Shown: positions 34,601 to 42,840 of the stretch, piece after piece | How positions within the stretch are numbered: position 1 is the first letter of the stretch | Layout: the number at the start of each line of letters is the position of its first letter | DNA from: Corallococcus silvisoli | Lineage (GTDB): Bacteria; Myxococcota; Myxococcia; Myxococcales; Myxococcaceae | NCBI RefSeq assembly: GCF_009909145.1 | Contig: NZ_JAAAPJ010000005.1 | Span: 272,470-336,469, forward strand | DNA length: 64,000 nucleotides | Direction of reading: 5' to 3' | Translations under genes and position numbers: made by a program | The notes under the pieces: model-generated | What the model was told of the DNA's origin: nothing | What the model saw: only the letters and a program-made list of their open reading frames with translations | Database searches by the model: none

Positions 34601-36744
34601 CCCTGCGCCGCGGCGACTTCGCCACCGCGCGCGCCATGATGGAGACGGAGGCCAGGGCGAGCCGCGATCCCAAGAGCGCCATCGAGGGCTTCGTCGCCGC
34701 CGCGAAGCTCGCGTTCCAGAAGCTCCAGGACGCGGACGGCGCCGCGGCCCTCTACCGGCTCGCCCTGGAGCGCGACCCGCTGCACCCGGGCGCGGCCACC
34801 GGCCTGGAGGAGCTGCTCGCGCAGCGCGGCGGCTCCTCGGACCTCGCGGCCCTGCACGAGCGGCGCGCGGAGGCCCGGCTCGCCCAGCGCGACGCCGAGG
34901 CGGCGGCGGCGGCCTACGTCACCGCGGCCCGGCTGCACAACGTGGCCCTGGGCGACCGTGCCCGCGCGCTCGCGGTGCTGGAGAAGGCCCTGGCGGCCCG
35001 GCCCGGCTACCCCGACGCGCTGGAGACGCGCGGCCTGCTGCTGCTGGAGGCGCAGCAGTACCTGGAGGCCGCGCAGATGCTGGGCCAGCGCGTGCAGCAG
35101 GGCGGCGACCCCCGCGTGCTCGCGCAGCACCACCTGACGCTGGGCGCGCTCTTCCAGCAGCACCTCAACGACCCGGGCCGCGCGGCCGCGCACCTCCAGA
35201 CGGCGCTGGCCACCCTGCCCCGCCACCCGGAGGCGCTGGAGCGGCTGGCCACGGTGTACGCGCAGGGCCGCAACTTCGGCGGCGCGGTGGACTGCCTGCG
35301 CCGGCTGTTGGATCAGGACCTGCCCAACGACGCCCGCGCGCGCTTCACGGTGGAGCTGGCGCGCATCCACGACGAGGGCCTGGGCGACGTCGCCGCCGCC
35401 ACCGCGCTCTACAAGAAGGCGCTGGAGCTGACCCCGGGCGAGCCCGCGCTGGTGGACCGCCTGGTCGTCCTCTACGAGCGCGTGCGCAACCTGCCGGAGC
35501 TGGCCCAGATGCTGGAGGCCCAGGCGGCCGCCACCGCGTCCACGGACGTCAAGCGGGCCGTGTCGCTGCGCATGCGCGTGGCCAGCTTCTACGCCGGGCC
35601 GCTGTCGGAGCCCGCGCGCGCCACCGTCATCTACCGGCAGCTCGTGGAGCAGGACGCGCAGAACCTCCAGGCCCGCGCCGCGCTGGCGGACCTGTACGGC
35701 CGGGACACGACCAGCTACCCGCTCGCCATCGAAGAGCACCGGCAGCTGCTCCGCCAGGACCCCGCGCGCGTGGACAGCCTGCATGCGCTGTTCAAGCTGT
35801 GGGAGGCCCAGAAGCAGCAGGACAAGGCCTACGCCGTCGCCGCGGTGCTGACCTTCATGCGCGCCACCAACGAGGTGGAGCAGGCCTTCTACTCGGAGGC
35901 CCGCCTCCGTCAGCCCCAGGAGCCGCGGGATGCCCTGCCCGCGGCGGACGTGGACACCGTCCTGATGCACCCGGCCGCGCGCGGGCCCCTGACGGAGCTG
36001 CTGCGCGCCATGGGCGACCACCTGGGCAAGGTGCACCCGCCCCAGTTCGAGATGCTCGGCGTCAACCCGAAGACGGACAAGCTCAAGCAGGACTCGGCCG
36101 TGTACAAGGCCGTGCGCGCGGTGGCGCAGACCTTCGGCGTGGAGGAGTTCGAGGTCTACCTGGCGCGGCGTGGGCTGATGCAGCCGGAGACGACGGAGCC
36201 CCCGTCCCTCTGCGTGGGCCAGGACGTGGTGCGCCGCTTCAACGCCCGCGAGCAGAAGTTCCTCATCGGCAAGGCGGTGCTGGGCCTGCTCAACAAGACG
36301 GCCGTCCTCTCCAAGCTGTCCCAGGGCGAGACGGCGGACCTGTTCGGCAACGCCATCCGCGTCCACGTGCAGCAGTACAACGGCCTGGGCCGGCGCAATG
36401 ACGACGTGACGAAGCAGCTCAAGAAGGCCTTCAGCCGCAAGGCGATGAAGGCCTCCGAGGGCCCCGCGCAGGCGCTGTCGGAGCAGCCGAAGCTGGACGT
36501 GCCCGCGGTGGTGGACGCGCTGGGCTTCTCCGCCGACCGCGCGGGCCTGCTCGTATGCGGCGACCCGTCCGTGGCCCTCAACATGGTGCTGCGCGAGGAC
36601 CCGAACATCACCGCCAACCGCCAGGAGGGCACCGACGCCATCCTCCAGGCGGTGCGCGAGCGCGCCGACCTGCGCGCCCTGCTGGGGTGGCTGCTCACCG
36701 ACGACTTCTTCCGCCTGCGCCAGCGGATGGGGCTGTCGCTGTAG
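31672..36744 (+). CDS. Giant tetratricopeptide-repeat protein
   Basis: 1690 residues. After a Pro/Ala-rich stretch (about 1-50), TPR helices run from about 65 to 1400, organised in superunits of roughly 73 residues (two TPRs each) that keep recurring phrases such as ILEERLGRQEDAI, LxPxYLPALKALxRLYE and GRFxELV. The last about 290 residues are non-repetitive (from about 1400; includes FGVEEFEVYLARRGLM and FLIGKAVLGLLNKT) and form a separate conserved-looking domain. No signal peptide or membrane segment is seen, so a cytoplasmic scaffold is likely. Large TPR scaffolds serve motility and secretion machines in myxobacteria, but I cannot assign a named one. ATG 31672 is chosen; the frame upstream is not repeat-like. 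Confidence 0.85.
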   Translation: MSERNDVTRPSSSAAVPPPGAADPAGAAAQTLAQNVTTLPAAAPQASAEDDARERIAAMEREAKALATTEPQTAALLFHEVGLLWEEPLKNPRNAAVAFQNAYKLAPRFLANIRAARRLFADVGNWQMVVQLIDAELIAADDPRQQASLLFEKGQILEERLSRDNDAADALRQSLDRKPTDVTLLTQLESVYASRNDAGALVEIYRLLASAVVPPSLRAHYLTSAGMVLEERLKQKEAAAAVFREAFALDRTDPLLQAAIKRVAEREGRTDELLAALFAEAEGQGSQGAPAYLHIAKVHDRLGRKDDALSALLAARRVSPNEPLVLSALAGIYETQGRFEELADVLLAWVGSINDESELVAINLRLAALYEDDLKRDQEAAARYQAIIARIPSHAAALAGLGKLSYRMKNWEGLVAVFDAEVTAAEDAKGKAARMYKAAEILEERLGRQEDAIARYNACLQLQPGYLPAQKALTRLYERQGRFAELVSMFEQDLLQTSDRDQVITTLNKMAVIYEDRLGDLDHAIECMKRILDLASDHLPTLRNLARLYERAGRFRELLETNDLEASFAGDTKQVLSLLHRNAEILDEHLKDRVGAITAYERVLALSPSYLPALKALGRLYAQDARWEKLIDMYRAESEISPSTDAAAALIYKIGELYEHRLKQENEALASYQEALMLAPSYFPALRALARIHRAHGAWESLVEVLRADAANRTDPLERANALYQAAAIWEDQLGRPELAIDGYQEVLRLTPGHAATLRALERLYVAQDNVKELVSILDRETQVGQTPSAKVTAYLKLARLYLDRFQEPSRAAQCCESVLGLEPGNLTALTLLERIRASDRPRRAELRSRIADRVTDPRLSSALRLLAAADQEKGPPTERTLEVYQRAFDADPSDARLATSLERVLRLSGDTAGLSRMYGMRLAVTTEATEALELLLRAAELAEKNPDLEPAAALYRQALELQPQCLPALHGARRVALRRGDFATARAMMETEARASRDPKSAIEGFVAAAKLAFQKLQDADGAAALYRLALERDPLHPGAATGLEELLAQRGGSSDLAALHERRAEARLAQRDAEAAAAAYVTAARLHNVALGDRARALAVLEKALAARPGYPDALETRGLLLLEAQQYLEAAQMLGQRVQQGGDPRVLAQHHLTLGALFQQHLNDPGRAAAHLQTALATLPRHPEALERLATVYAQGRNFGGAVDCLRRLLDQDLPNDARARFTVELARIHDEGLGDVAAATALYKKALELTPGEPALVDRLVVLYERVRNLPELAQMLEAQAAATASTDVKRAVSLRMRVASFYAGPLSEPARATVIYRQLVEQDAQNLQARAALADLYGRDTTSYPLAIEEHRQLLRQDPARVDSLHALFKLWEAQKQQDKAYAVAAVLTFMRATNEVEQAFYSEARLRQPQEPRDALPAADVDTVLMHPAARGPLTELLRAMGDHLGKVHPPQFEMLGVNPKTDKLKQDSAVYKAVRAVAQTFGVEEFEVYLARRGLMQPETTEPPSLCVGQDVVRRFNAREQKFLIGKAVLGLLNKTAVLSKLSQGETADLFGNAIRVHVQQYNGLGRRNDDVTKQLKKAFSRKAMKASEGPAQALSEQPKLDVPAVVDALGFSADRAGLLVCGDPSVALNMVLREDPNITANRQEGTDAILQAVRERADLRALLGWLLTDDFFRLRQRMGLSL

Positions 36745-36763
36745 TCGCCGCCCTCGGGAAGCC

Positions 36764-37501
36764 TCAGCCCCGGCGGACCAGCGCGTCCGCCGGGATCCCC
36801 GAGAGCAGCAGGCCCACGGCGACGTCCACGTGGGCCCGCTCGGGCGCCTCCACCGTCACCTTCACCCGGTAGTCCAGCGCCTCGTCGAAGACCGGGTACG
36901 AGCCGATGGCCACGTGGGGCATGTCCAGCGCCACCCGGTCCAACACCCCGGCCAGGGCGCTCTCCCCCAGGTTGAAGAACAGGTTGACCAGGTGCACCGG
37001 CGTGCCGCTCAGCCGGGCCAGCACCGTCTCCAGTTGCATCCGGAACAGCTGCGGCACCCCAGGCAGCAGGAAGAGGTCGTCCACCGTCAGCACCGGGAAC
37101 CACATCCCCGGCTGGGCCAGGAGCACCGCGCCCTCCGGGGCGTCCGCCAGCCGCAGGGACTCCGGCGTCACCGGCCCCCCGCCCGCGCGCGCGTGGATGG
37201 CGGAGACCATCTCCGGCAGGCGCACCACGGAGCGGCCCAGCGCGAGCGCCACCGCGCGCACCGTGACGTCGTCGTGCGTGGGGCCAATGCCCCCGCTGGT
37301 GAAGACGTAGCGGGCCTTGCGCCGGGCGCGCGCCACCGCGTCCACGATGGCGTCCACGTCGTCCAGGATGGTCTCCACCGAGACGAGCGGAATGCCCAGC
37401 TCCCGCAGCCGCTGGATGAGGTGGGGGCCGTTCTCGTCCTTCACCTTCGCGGTGAGGACCTCGTTGCCGATGATGATCGCCGCCGCGCCGGTGCGCTCCA
37501 T
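36764..37501 (-). CDS. CinA N-terminal-type (MoCF-binding) protein
   Basis: 245 residues corresponding to the N-terminal domain of CinA (molybdopterin-binding MoaB/Mog-like fold): GNEVLTAKVKDENG, the signature TSGGIGPTHDDVT (about 88-100), and LPGVPQLF. CinA proteins of about 410 residues add a C-terminal pyridine-nucleotide deamidase; that is absent, so this is the short form, as in many archaea and bacteria. The role would be ADP-ribose pyrophosphatase-like nucleotide cleanup or molybdopterin binding. It converges on the TPR gene with a 19-bp gap and is divergent from the adenylation-like gene. Confidence 0.85.
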   Translation of the reverse strand: MERTGAAAIIIGNEVLTAKVKDENGPHLIQRLRELGIPLVSVETILDDVDAIVDAVARARRKARYVFTSGGIGPTHDDVTVRAVALALGRSVVRLPEMVSAIHARAGGGPVTPESLRLADAPEGAVLLAQPGMWFPVLTVDDLFLLPGVPQLFRMQLETVLARLSGTPVHLVNLFFNLGESALAGVLDRVALDMPHVAIGSYPVFDEALDYRVKVTVEAPERAHVDVAVGLLLSGIPADALVRRG

Positions 37502-37637
37502 GGAGCGCCGGACTCTAGCCCATCGCCTCCACCCGGTGGACGCGCGGACGTCCCATCCGTTTCCACCGGAACGCGGATGTCAGACCCCTGGGCCATGGTT
37601 CGGGATGAGCAGTTTTTTCATGATAAGGTACATGTTC

Positions 37638-38597
37638 ATGAATTCAGCGGATGGCAGCGAGAGCAAACTGGGCTTGACTTCCAGCCTCGTTGACCAGCTC
37701 GTCCCGCGCCCGGAGCGGCAGACGCAGGCACGGCTCTATTGGTTCCAGGAGACGGACACCGAGGACGGCCCCACGGAGGAGTGGAGCTTCGCGGACCCGG
37801 GAGCGCGGACCCATGCCCTGAAGGCCCGGTTGCAGGCCCGGGGCGCGGCGGACGAGCGGGTCCTGCTGCCATGCCATGGCCTGGCGGAGGCGGCGCTCGC
37901 TGGCGGGGAGTCCTCGGCGGTGCATGCGCGGCCCGCGCTCGCGCTCGACCTGTCCTCCGGGTTCCGGGCGCAGGCGGGCCGGAGGCCGGACGCGGTGGCG
38001 GTGGTGGGGGGCCACGAGCGGCTGACCTACGCGGAGCTGGATGCGCGCAGCGACGCGCTGGCGTGGCACCTGCGGGAGCACGGCGTGGGGCCGGACGTGC
38101 GGGTGGGCCTGGCCATGGAGCGCTCCGCGGGCATGGTGGTGGCGATGCTCGGCATCCTCAAGGCCGGGGGCGCCTGTGTGCCGTTGGCCATGGACGCGAC
38201 GCGCGACGCGCGGGCCTCCGTGCTGGAGGCCGCGCGGGCGCGGGTGCTCGTCACCCGGTCGGGCCGGGACGTCTCCGAGCCTCCGGACGGCGTGTGCACC
38301 GTCTTCGTGGACTCGGAGGAGGCATACGAGCTGGGGGTGCTCGGGCCGCCGCATGCGGGCACGTCGCCCGGGGACGCCGCCTCGGTCCTCTACTCGATGG
38401 TCCCCCACGGACGCCCCCGGGGCGTGACGGTGTCACACGCGGACATGGCGGACGCCTTCCTCGCCATGGACTCCCGCGTGGGCTCCGTCCCCGAGGGCAC
38501 GTGGCTGACCATCACCCCACCGGCCCGCGACGGCTCCCTCCTGGAGCTGCTCTGGGCGCTGGTGCGCGGCTTCCGGGTCGTACTGCCGGACGCGTGA
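37638..38597 (+). CDS. Truncated, degenerate NRPS-type adenylation-domain protein
   Basis: 319 residues. Residues about 95-310 match the N-terminal half of AMP-binding enzymes: LTYAELDARSDALAWHLREHG (A1), AMLGILKAGGACVPL (A2), then an A3 region reading LYSMVPHGRPRGVTVSH in place of the usual YTSGSTGxPKGV, and SLLELLWALVRGFRVVLPDA, where the protein stops at about A4. Motifs A5-A10, the substrate pocket and any carrier protein are missing. Adenylation activity is therefore unlikely; it could be a remnant or a binding protein. The start is uncertain: ATG 37638 has AAGG about 9 bp upstream; ATG 37632, 37620 and 37605 are in frame. It converges on the delta-60 gene with an 8-bp gap. Confidence 0.72.
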   Translation: MNSADGSESKLGLTSSLVDQLVPRPERQTQARLYWFQETDTEDGPTEEWSFADPGARTHALKARLQARGAADERVLLPCHGLAEAALAGGESSAVHARPALALDLSSGFRAQAGRRPDAVAVVGGHERLTYAELDARSDALAWHLREHGVGPDVRVGLAMERSAGMVVAMLGILKAGGACVPLAMDATRDARASVLEAARARVLVTRSGRDVSEPPDGVCTVFVDSEEAYELGVLGPPHAGTSPGDAASVLYSMVPHGRPRGVTVSHADMADAFLAMDSRVGSVPEGTWLTITPPARDGSLLELLWALVRGFRVVLPDA

Positions 38598-38605
38598 CGT
38601 TCGCG

Positions 38606-40375
38606 TCAGTACGGATGGAAGCGGATGACGAAGGGCTCGGCTTGCGTGCCGCCCTCCGGGGTGCGCGAGCCGGCGACGCGCAGGAACCCATCCGCGCCCA
38701 GCACCGCGGCGGTCGGCTTCTCGTCCCCAGGCAGGTCGGTCCGGTTCGAGCGGAGCGTGGCCGATCCATTCGCGCGCAGGTGGGTGACCCCCACCGCGGA
38801 GGCGCCCTGGGCATCCTGGCTTGAAGTGGCGACGACGATCGTCCCATCCGCCAGCAGGCCCGAGCCCACGACCGTGTCGGTCACGCTCGCCGGGTATGCG
38901 AAGGTATTGAAGGACTTGTAACCATTGTCGCCAAAGGACGAGTCCTCGGCCCCGGTCGACGTCAGCCGCGCGACGACGGCGGAGGTGCTCCCGCTGTAGG
39001 ACACCCCCTTCCCAGCCACCAGCCAGTTCCCGTCGGAGAGCCGGTGCAGTGAGCGCGGGGTGACTTCCGGGTAGGCGGCCAACGGGAGATAGCGGAAGGT
39101 GCTGTCCGGGGAGCCATCCGCGTTCAGGCGCTTGAGGGCCAGCAGATTGAAGCTGCCCGTGGACGTGCCCGCCAGCATGATCTTCCCGTCGGGTTCGACG
39201 ACGACGCAGCGGCCGTCATCCGACCGGCCCAGATCCACGGAGGCCACGCCATCCCCACTGAAGGTCGTGTCCAGGGCCCCGGTCGGAAGCAGGCGGACCA
39301 CGACCATGTCCGTGCCGCTGTTGTCGCCGGTGCCCACGCCGATGTACCGGCCACTCGCGTCGACCGTGAGCCCGTGCAGGGTGGCGATGCCCGTGGTGAT
39401 CTTGAACGTGCGCACGCCCGTCCCCCCGAACGTCGTGTCCAGCACTCCCGCCGCCGTGTAGCGGGCCATCAGCAGGCCCTGCTGTTTCGTGCCCCCGCAG
39501 GTGTTCGTCCCGGCGACGGCGCCCCCCGCCACGACAATGCGGCCATCCGGAAGCACCGCGACGGCATCCGCGTAGTCATCGCCGCCGCAGATGTCGCTGA
39601 CCACCACGCCGTTCGTGCCGAACGTGGGGTCCGGCGTCCCACCCGGAAGCAGACGGGCGACCCACACGTCCCGCAGGCCAATGACGGAACCGGTGAAGCC
39701 CGCGAGGATCCACTTGCCGTCCGGCTGCACGGCCATGGAAGTGATGGTCACCGGCGAAGGACCGAGCCCGGGCACCATCACCCCGCTTGCTCCGAACGCA
39801 CTGTCCAGCGCGGCCGGACCGGGCTGGACCTCCAGGGTCAGCGGGAACTCGACGCGCTCGCCGCCCCCCACTCCGACCAGCTTGAGGGAGTAGCGGCCAT
39901 ATGCCGCGAACTCATCCGGGACATAGCCCAGCAATGCCGACGTCTCCGAGCCAGGGATGAGCAGCGGCAGCGCCTGGACGGTGCGCACGTGGGGAGGCAG
40001 CCCGTCCACCGTCACGGAGACGTCCCCGGTGAACGAGGGCTGGCGGGTGACGTAGACCCCGCTCGAACTGGACGCGCCGGCCATGAACTGGACCGTCTGT
40101 TCTGGGGACGTCGCCAGGGAGAAGGAAGGCTCCACCCCCGCATCCGGCTCCGAGGGGCCCGCATCGCCTCCGCCATCCGTCGTCCCCGGCCCCGCGTCGA
40201 CGCCCGCGTCGACGCCCGCATCCCGGGGCGGGGGCACGGGTGGGTCGACGGTCTCGTCGGAGCCGCACGCCGCGGACAACAGGGCCGCCGCGCAGAGGGC
40301 GAGCACGACGAGGCTCCTGGGGTGGAACCGCGAACGAACACGGGGAGGAGCAGCGGGACGCAGGATGGAGTTCAT
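38606..40375 (-). CDS. Delta-60 repeat lipoprotein
   Basis: 589 residues. Signal peptide with lipobox LLSAAC (Cys about 37), then a Asp/Ala/Gly/Pro-rich spacer (DAGVDAGVDAGPGTTDGG), an immunoglobulin-like beta region (about 85-195), and about six delta-60 repeats, each with xDxxFGxxG and PDGKxxxAG phrases (for example PDPTFGTNGVVV, LPDGRIVVAGG). These form a beta-propeller-like fold, and such lipoproteins are exported to the outer membrane. Function unknown. ATG 40375 is chosen for the signal peptide; the upstream part of the frame runs antisense-like across tmk. The 116-bp gap to tmk carries no visible promoter. Confidence 0.86.
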   Translation of the reverse strand: MNSILRPAAPPRVRSRFHPRSLVVLALCAAALLSAACGSDETVDPPVPPPRDAGVDAGVDAGPGTTDGGGDAGPSEPDAGVEPSFSLATSPEQTVQFMAGASSSSGVYVTRQPSFTGDVSVTVDGLPPHVRTVQALPLLIPGSETSALLGYVPDEFAAYGRYSLKLVGVGGGERVEFPLTLEVQPGPAALDSAFGASGVMVPGLGPSPVTITSMAVQPDGKWILAGFTGSVIGLRDVWVARLLPGGTPDPTFGTNGVVVSDICGGDDYADAVAVLPDGRIVVAGGAVAGTNTCGGTKQQGLLMARYTAAGVLDTTFGGTGVRTFKITTGIATLHGLTVDASGRYIGVGTGDNSGTDMVVVRLLPTGALDTTFSGDGVASVDLGRSDDGRCVVVEPDGKIMLAGTSTGSFNLLALKRLNADGSPDSTFRYLPLAAYPEVTPRSLHRLSDGNWLVAGKGVSYSGSTSAVVARLTSTGAEDSSFGDNGYKSFNTFAYPASVTDTVVGSGLLADGTIVVATSSQDAQGASAVGVTHLRANGSATLRSNRTDLPGDEKPTAAVLGADGFLRVAGSRTPEGGTQAEPFVIRFHPY

Positions 40376-40491
40376 ACCTGTCCGGGTGAAGGGTGGCGCG
40401 GACCGGGCCAGGCCCAGGGTCCGCGCGCCGGATAAGTCACCCTTGTCACCCGCGAAAGGTGAAAAACGACCGAGGCAGGAACAGCCGGAGC

Positions 40492-41148
40492 TCAGCGCCC
40501 GCGCGCGAGCACCCGCCGCACCTGCATCAGGCACGCGTCCGTCACGGCCTCCACGGACAGCTCGCCGTCGATGCGAACGATGCGCTCTCGTTTCTGCCGG
40601 AGCGTGATGGCCTTGAGGTATTGCCTGGCGATCCGCCGCTGGGCCTCGTCCGCCTCGAACAGCTCCGCGGGCGCGCCGCGCACGGCCCGGCGCTTCGCCG
40701 CGACCCTGGGGTCCACGCCCACGAACAACGTCAGGTCCGGCGACACCGCGTGCGCGTTCATCGTGTCCACCCACGCCATGGGCAGGCTCGCCCCCTGGTA
40801 CGCCAGCGAGGACAGCACGTAGCGGTCGCACAGCACGACCTTGCCCTCCTCCAGCGCCGGCAGCACCCGCGCGTGCAGGTGGTCCGTGCGGTCCGCGGCG
40901 AACAGCAGCGCCAGCGTCTCCGGCGCCAGCGGCCCGCGGCCCTGCGGCAGCCCCAGGCGGCCCGTGAGCGCCTGACGCACCATCGTGCCCACGGGCCCGT
41001 CGGAGGGCTCGCGCGTCGTCACCACGGCGTGCCCATCCGCGCGCAGCGCGGACGCCAGCCGCTCCGTCTGCGTGGTGGTGCCCGCGCCGTCCAGTCCCTC
41101 CAGGACGATGAACCGCCCCGGGCGGGCGGTCTTCCTCGCGGCGCTCAC
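40492..41148 (-). CDS. tmk: Thymidylate kinase
   Basis: 218 residues. dTMP kinase phosphorylates dTMP to dTDP for DNA synthesis. The P-loop is GLDGAGTTT (about 18-26; bacterial enzymes often have GxxGxGKS/T, here Thr replaces the usual Lys position), TREPSDGPVG follows, and the DRY/DRx nucleotide-binding motif is CDRYVLSSLAYQG (about 108). The LID region is KRRAVRGAPAELFE. The length is usual. Its start overlaps the stop of the upstream small membrane-protein gene (ATGA), so they are co-translated. Confidence 0.86.
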   Translation of the reverse strand: MSAARKTARPGRFIVLEGLDGAGTTTQTERLASALRADGHAVVTTREPSDGPVGTMVRQALTGRLGLPQGRGPLAPETLALLFAADRTDHLHARVLPALEEGKVVLCDRYVLSSLAYQGASLPMAWVDTMNAHAVSPDLTLFVGVDPRVAAKRRAVRGAPAELFEADEAQRRIARQYLKAITLRQKRERIVRIDGELSVEAVTDACLMQVRRVLARGR

Positions 41149-41483
41149 CGGGGCAGGAGCGCGGCGGGGTTGTCCAGGTGCAGCTCGCTGCGCAGCGCGA
41201 GCAGCGTCTCGTAGCGCTGGAGCTCATCCGCCAACACCGCGCGGCCCTTGCGATAGCTGCGGAAGCCGTACCCCAGCAGCCCCAGCGCCAGCAACGCCGC
41301 ACCCCAGGCCAGCAGCGGTGTTCGCAGCGAGTCGTGGAACAGCTTCCCCGCCGCCCCTGAAATCAACAGGAAGGCGATGGTGGAAACCCCCGCATGGGTG
41401 AAGTGGGTCGTGCTCTGCCGGGTCGCCAGGCTCTCCTGCAACTGGTCGAACCGAGCCCGCTTGTCCTGGATGTCTGCGCTCAC
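41145..41483 (-). CDS. Small two-helix membrane protein
   Basis: 112 residues with a coiled, charged N-terminus (about 1-28), two hydrophobic segments (about 34-47 and 57-73) and a cytoplasmic helical C-terminus. No family recognised. It overlaps the start of tmk by four bases (ATGA), so it is the first gene of a two-gene unit, and is divergent from ribBA with about 200 bp between. The link to thymidylate kinase is positional only. Confidence 0.72.
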   Translation of the reverse strand: MSADIQDKRARFDQLQESLATRQSTTHFTHAGVSTIAFLLISGAAGKLFHDSLRTPLLAWGAALLALGLLGYGFRSYRKGRAVLADELQRYETLLALRSELHLDNPAALLPR

Positions 41484-41686
41484 GGAGCCAAAGACCCTAC
41501 ATCACCCGCCCCCAGGCCGTCGAGTCGCGGGCCTGGACCCGGACGCCCTGTCACAGGTTCCCCTCATCCCACCTATTGAACGGACGCACGCCTGCTCCCC
41601 GGGCACGGCTTGCCACCCCACCCCCCTCGCGTTACATGCCGCCCACCATGCCCCTCCACGTCGTCAGCAGGATGAGCAGCCCCGCA

Positions 41687-42814
41687 ATGAGCCCAGACTC
41701 CGAGTTGAACACCATCGAGGAGGCCATCCGCGACATCCAGGCTGGCAAGTGCGTCGTCGTCGCCGATGACGAGGACCGCGAGAACGAAGGCGACCTCATC
41801 ATGGCCGCCGAGCTGGCCACGCCGGAGCAGCTGGCTTTCATGGTCCGCCACACCAGCGGCATCATCTGCCAGCCCATGCTGGCCGAGCGGCTGGACGCGC
41901 TGCGCCTGCCGCAGATGGTGGCGGAGAACACTGAGTCCCACCGCACCGCCTTCACCGTCTCCGTGGACTTCCGCCACGGCACCACCACCGGCGTCTCCGC
42001 CGCGGACCGCACCAAGACCATCCGCGCGCTGGCGGATCCGAACAGCACCGCGGATGACTTCCTGCGCCCCGGTCACATCTTCCCGCTGCGCTACCGCGAG
42101 GGCGGCGTGCTGCGCCGCGCGGGCCACACCGAGGCCGCCGTGGACCTGGCGCGGCTCGCGGGCCTGCAGCCCTCCGGCATCCTCTGCGAGCTCGTGAAGG
42201 ACGACGGCACCATGCAGCGCATGCCGGACCTCAAGGCCTTCGCGCGCGAGCACAAGCTGTCGCTCATCACCATCGCGGACCTCATCCAGTACCGCAGCCG
42301 CAAGGACCGGCTGGTGCGGCGCGAGCCCGGCCAGAGCGTCGTGCGCACCCGCCACGGCGAGTTCACCGCCCTCACCTATTCGTGGACGCCCGACGGCGCG
42401 AAGTCCCTGGTCCTGGTGAAGGGCGACCCCGAGCACGCCCAGCCCGCCCCGCTGGTGCGCCTGCACGGCGCCTGCGCCCTGGGGGACGTGTTCGGTTCGC
42501 CGGACTGCAAGTGCCACCTGCTGTTGGATCGCGCCCTGGAGCACGTCGCGCGCGAGGGCTCCGGCGTCATCGTCTACCTGCCCGGCATGCACGGCGACGA
42601 CTTCGGCATCCACCACAAGCGCGCGGGCGATGGCAGCAACACGGCCTCCGGCCGCACGCCCCACGAATCACGCGACGTGGGCATGGGCTGCCAGATCCTC
42701 ACCGACCTGGGCATCGGCGCCATGCGCCTGATGACCAACACGGACATGACCTACCGCGGCCTTTCGGGCTTCGGTCTCACCATCGAGTCGCGCATCCCGC
42801 TCCTGGTGGAGTAG
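41687..42814 (+). CDS. ribBA: RibBA: DHBP synthase with degenerate GTP cyclohydrolase II half
   Basis: 375 residues from ATG 41687 (in-frame ATGs at 41672 and 41648 are possible; no site has a strong ribosome site). Residues about 5-205 are 3,4-dihydroxy-2-butanone-4-phosphate synthase, making the four-carbon unit of riboflavin: VVADDEDRENEGDLIMAA, RHTSGIICQPM, TGVSAADRT, GHTEAAVDLA. Residues about 210-375 follow the GTP cyclohydrolase II fold and keep the three Cys (HGACALGD, SPDCKC) and an SRDVG Arg, but the REGRGIG loop reads YLPGMHGDDFG and the DTVEAN segment is gone. The second activity is doubtful. No FMN riboswitch is visible upstream. It converges on thrC. Confidence 0.9.
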   Translation: MSPDSELNTIEEAIRDIQAGKCVVVADDEDRENEGDLIMAAELATPEQLAFMVRHTSGIICQPMLAERLDALRLPQMVAENTESHRTAFTVSVDFRHGTTTGVSAADRTKTIRALADPNSTADDFLRPGHIFPLRYREGGVLRRAGHTEAAVDLARLAGLQPSGILCELVKDDGTMQRMPDLKAFAREHKLSLITIADLIQYRSRKDRLVRREPGQSVVRTRHGEFTALTYSWTPDGAKSLVLVKGDPEHAQPAPLVRLHGACALGDVFGSPDCKCHLLLDRALEHVAREGSGVIVYLPGMHGDDFGIHHKRAGDGSNTASGRTPHESRDVGMGCQILTDLGIGAMRLMTNTDMTYRGLSGFGLTIESRIPLLVE

Positions 42815-42840
42815 CGCCGCCGTCGTGCGCGGGGCCCGGC

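Noticed and set aside
31570..36366. A 1598-codon antisense frame opposite the giant TPR gene
   Set aside because: It arises from G/C-rich third positions on the coding strand and lacks any recognisable domain; the plus-strand frame has clear TPR repeats.
41484..41686. FMN riboswitch upstream of ribBA
   Set aside because: I looked for conserved RFN-element segments and found none in the gap.
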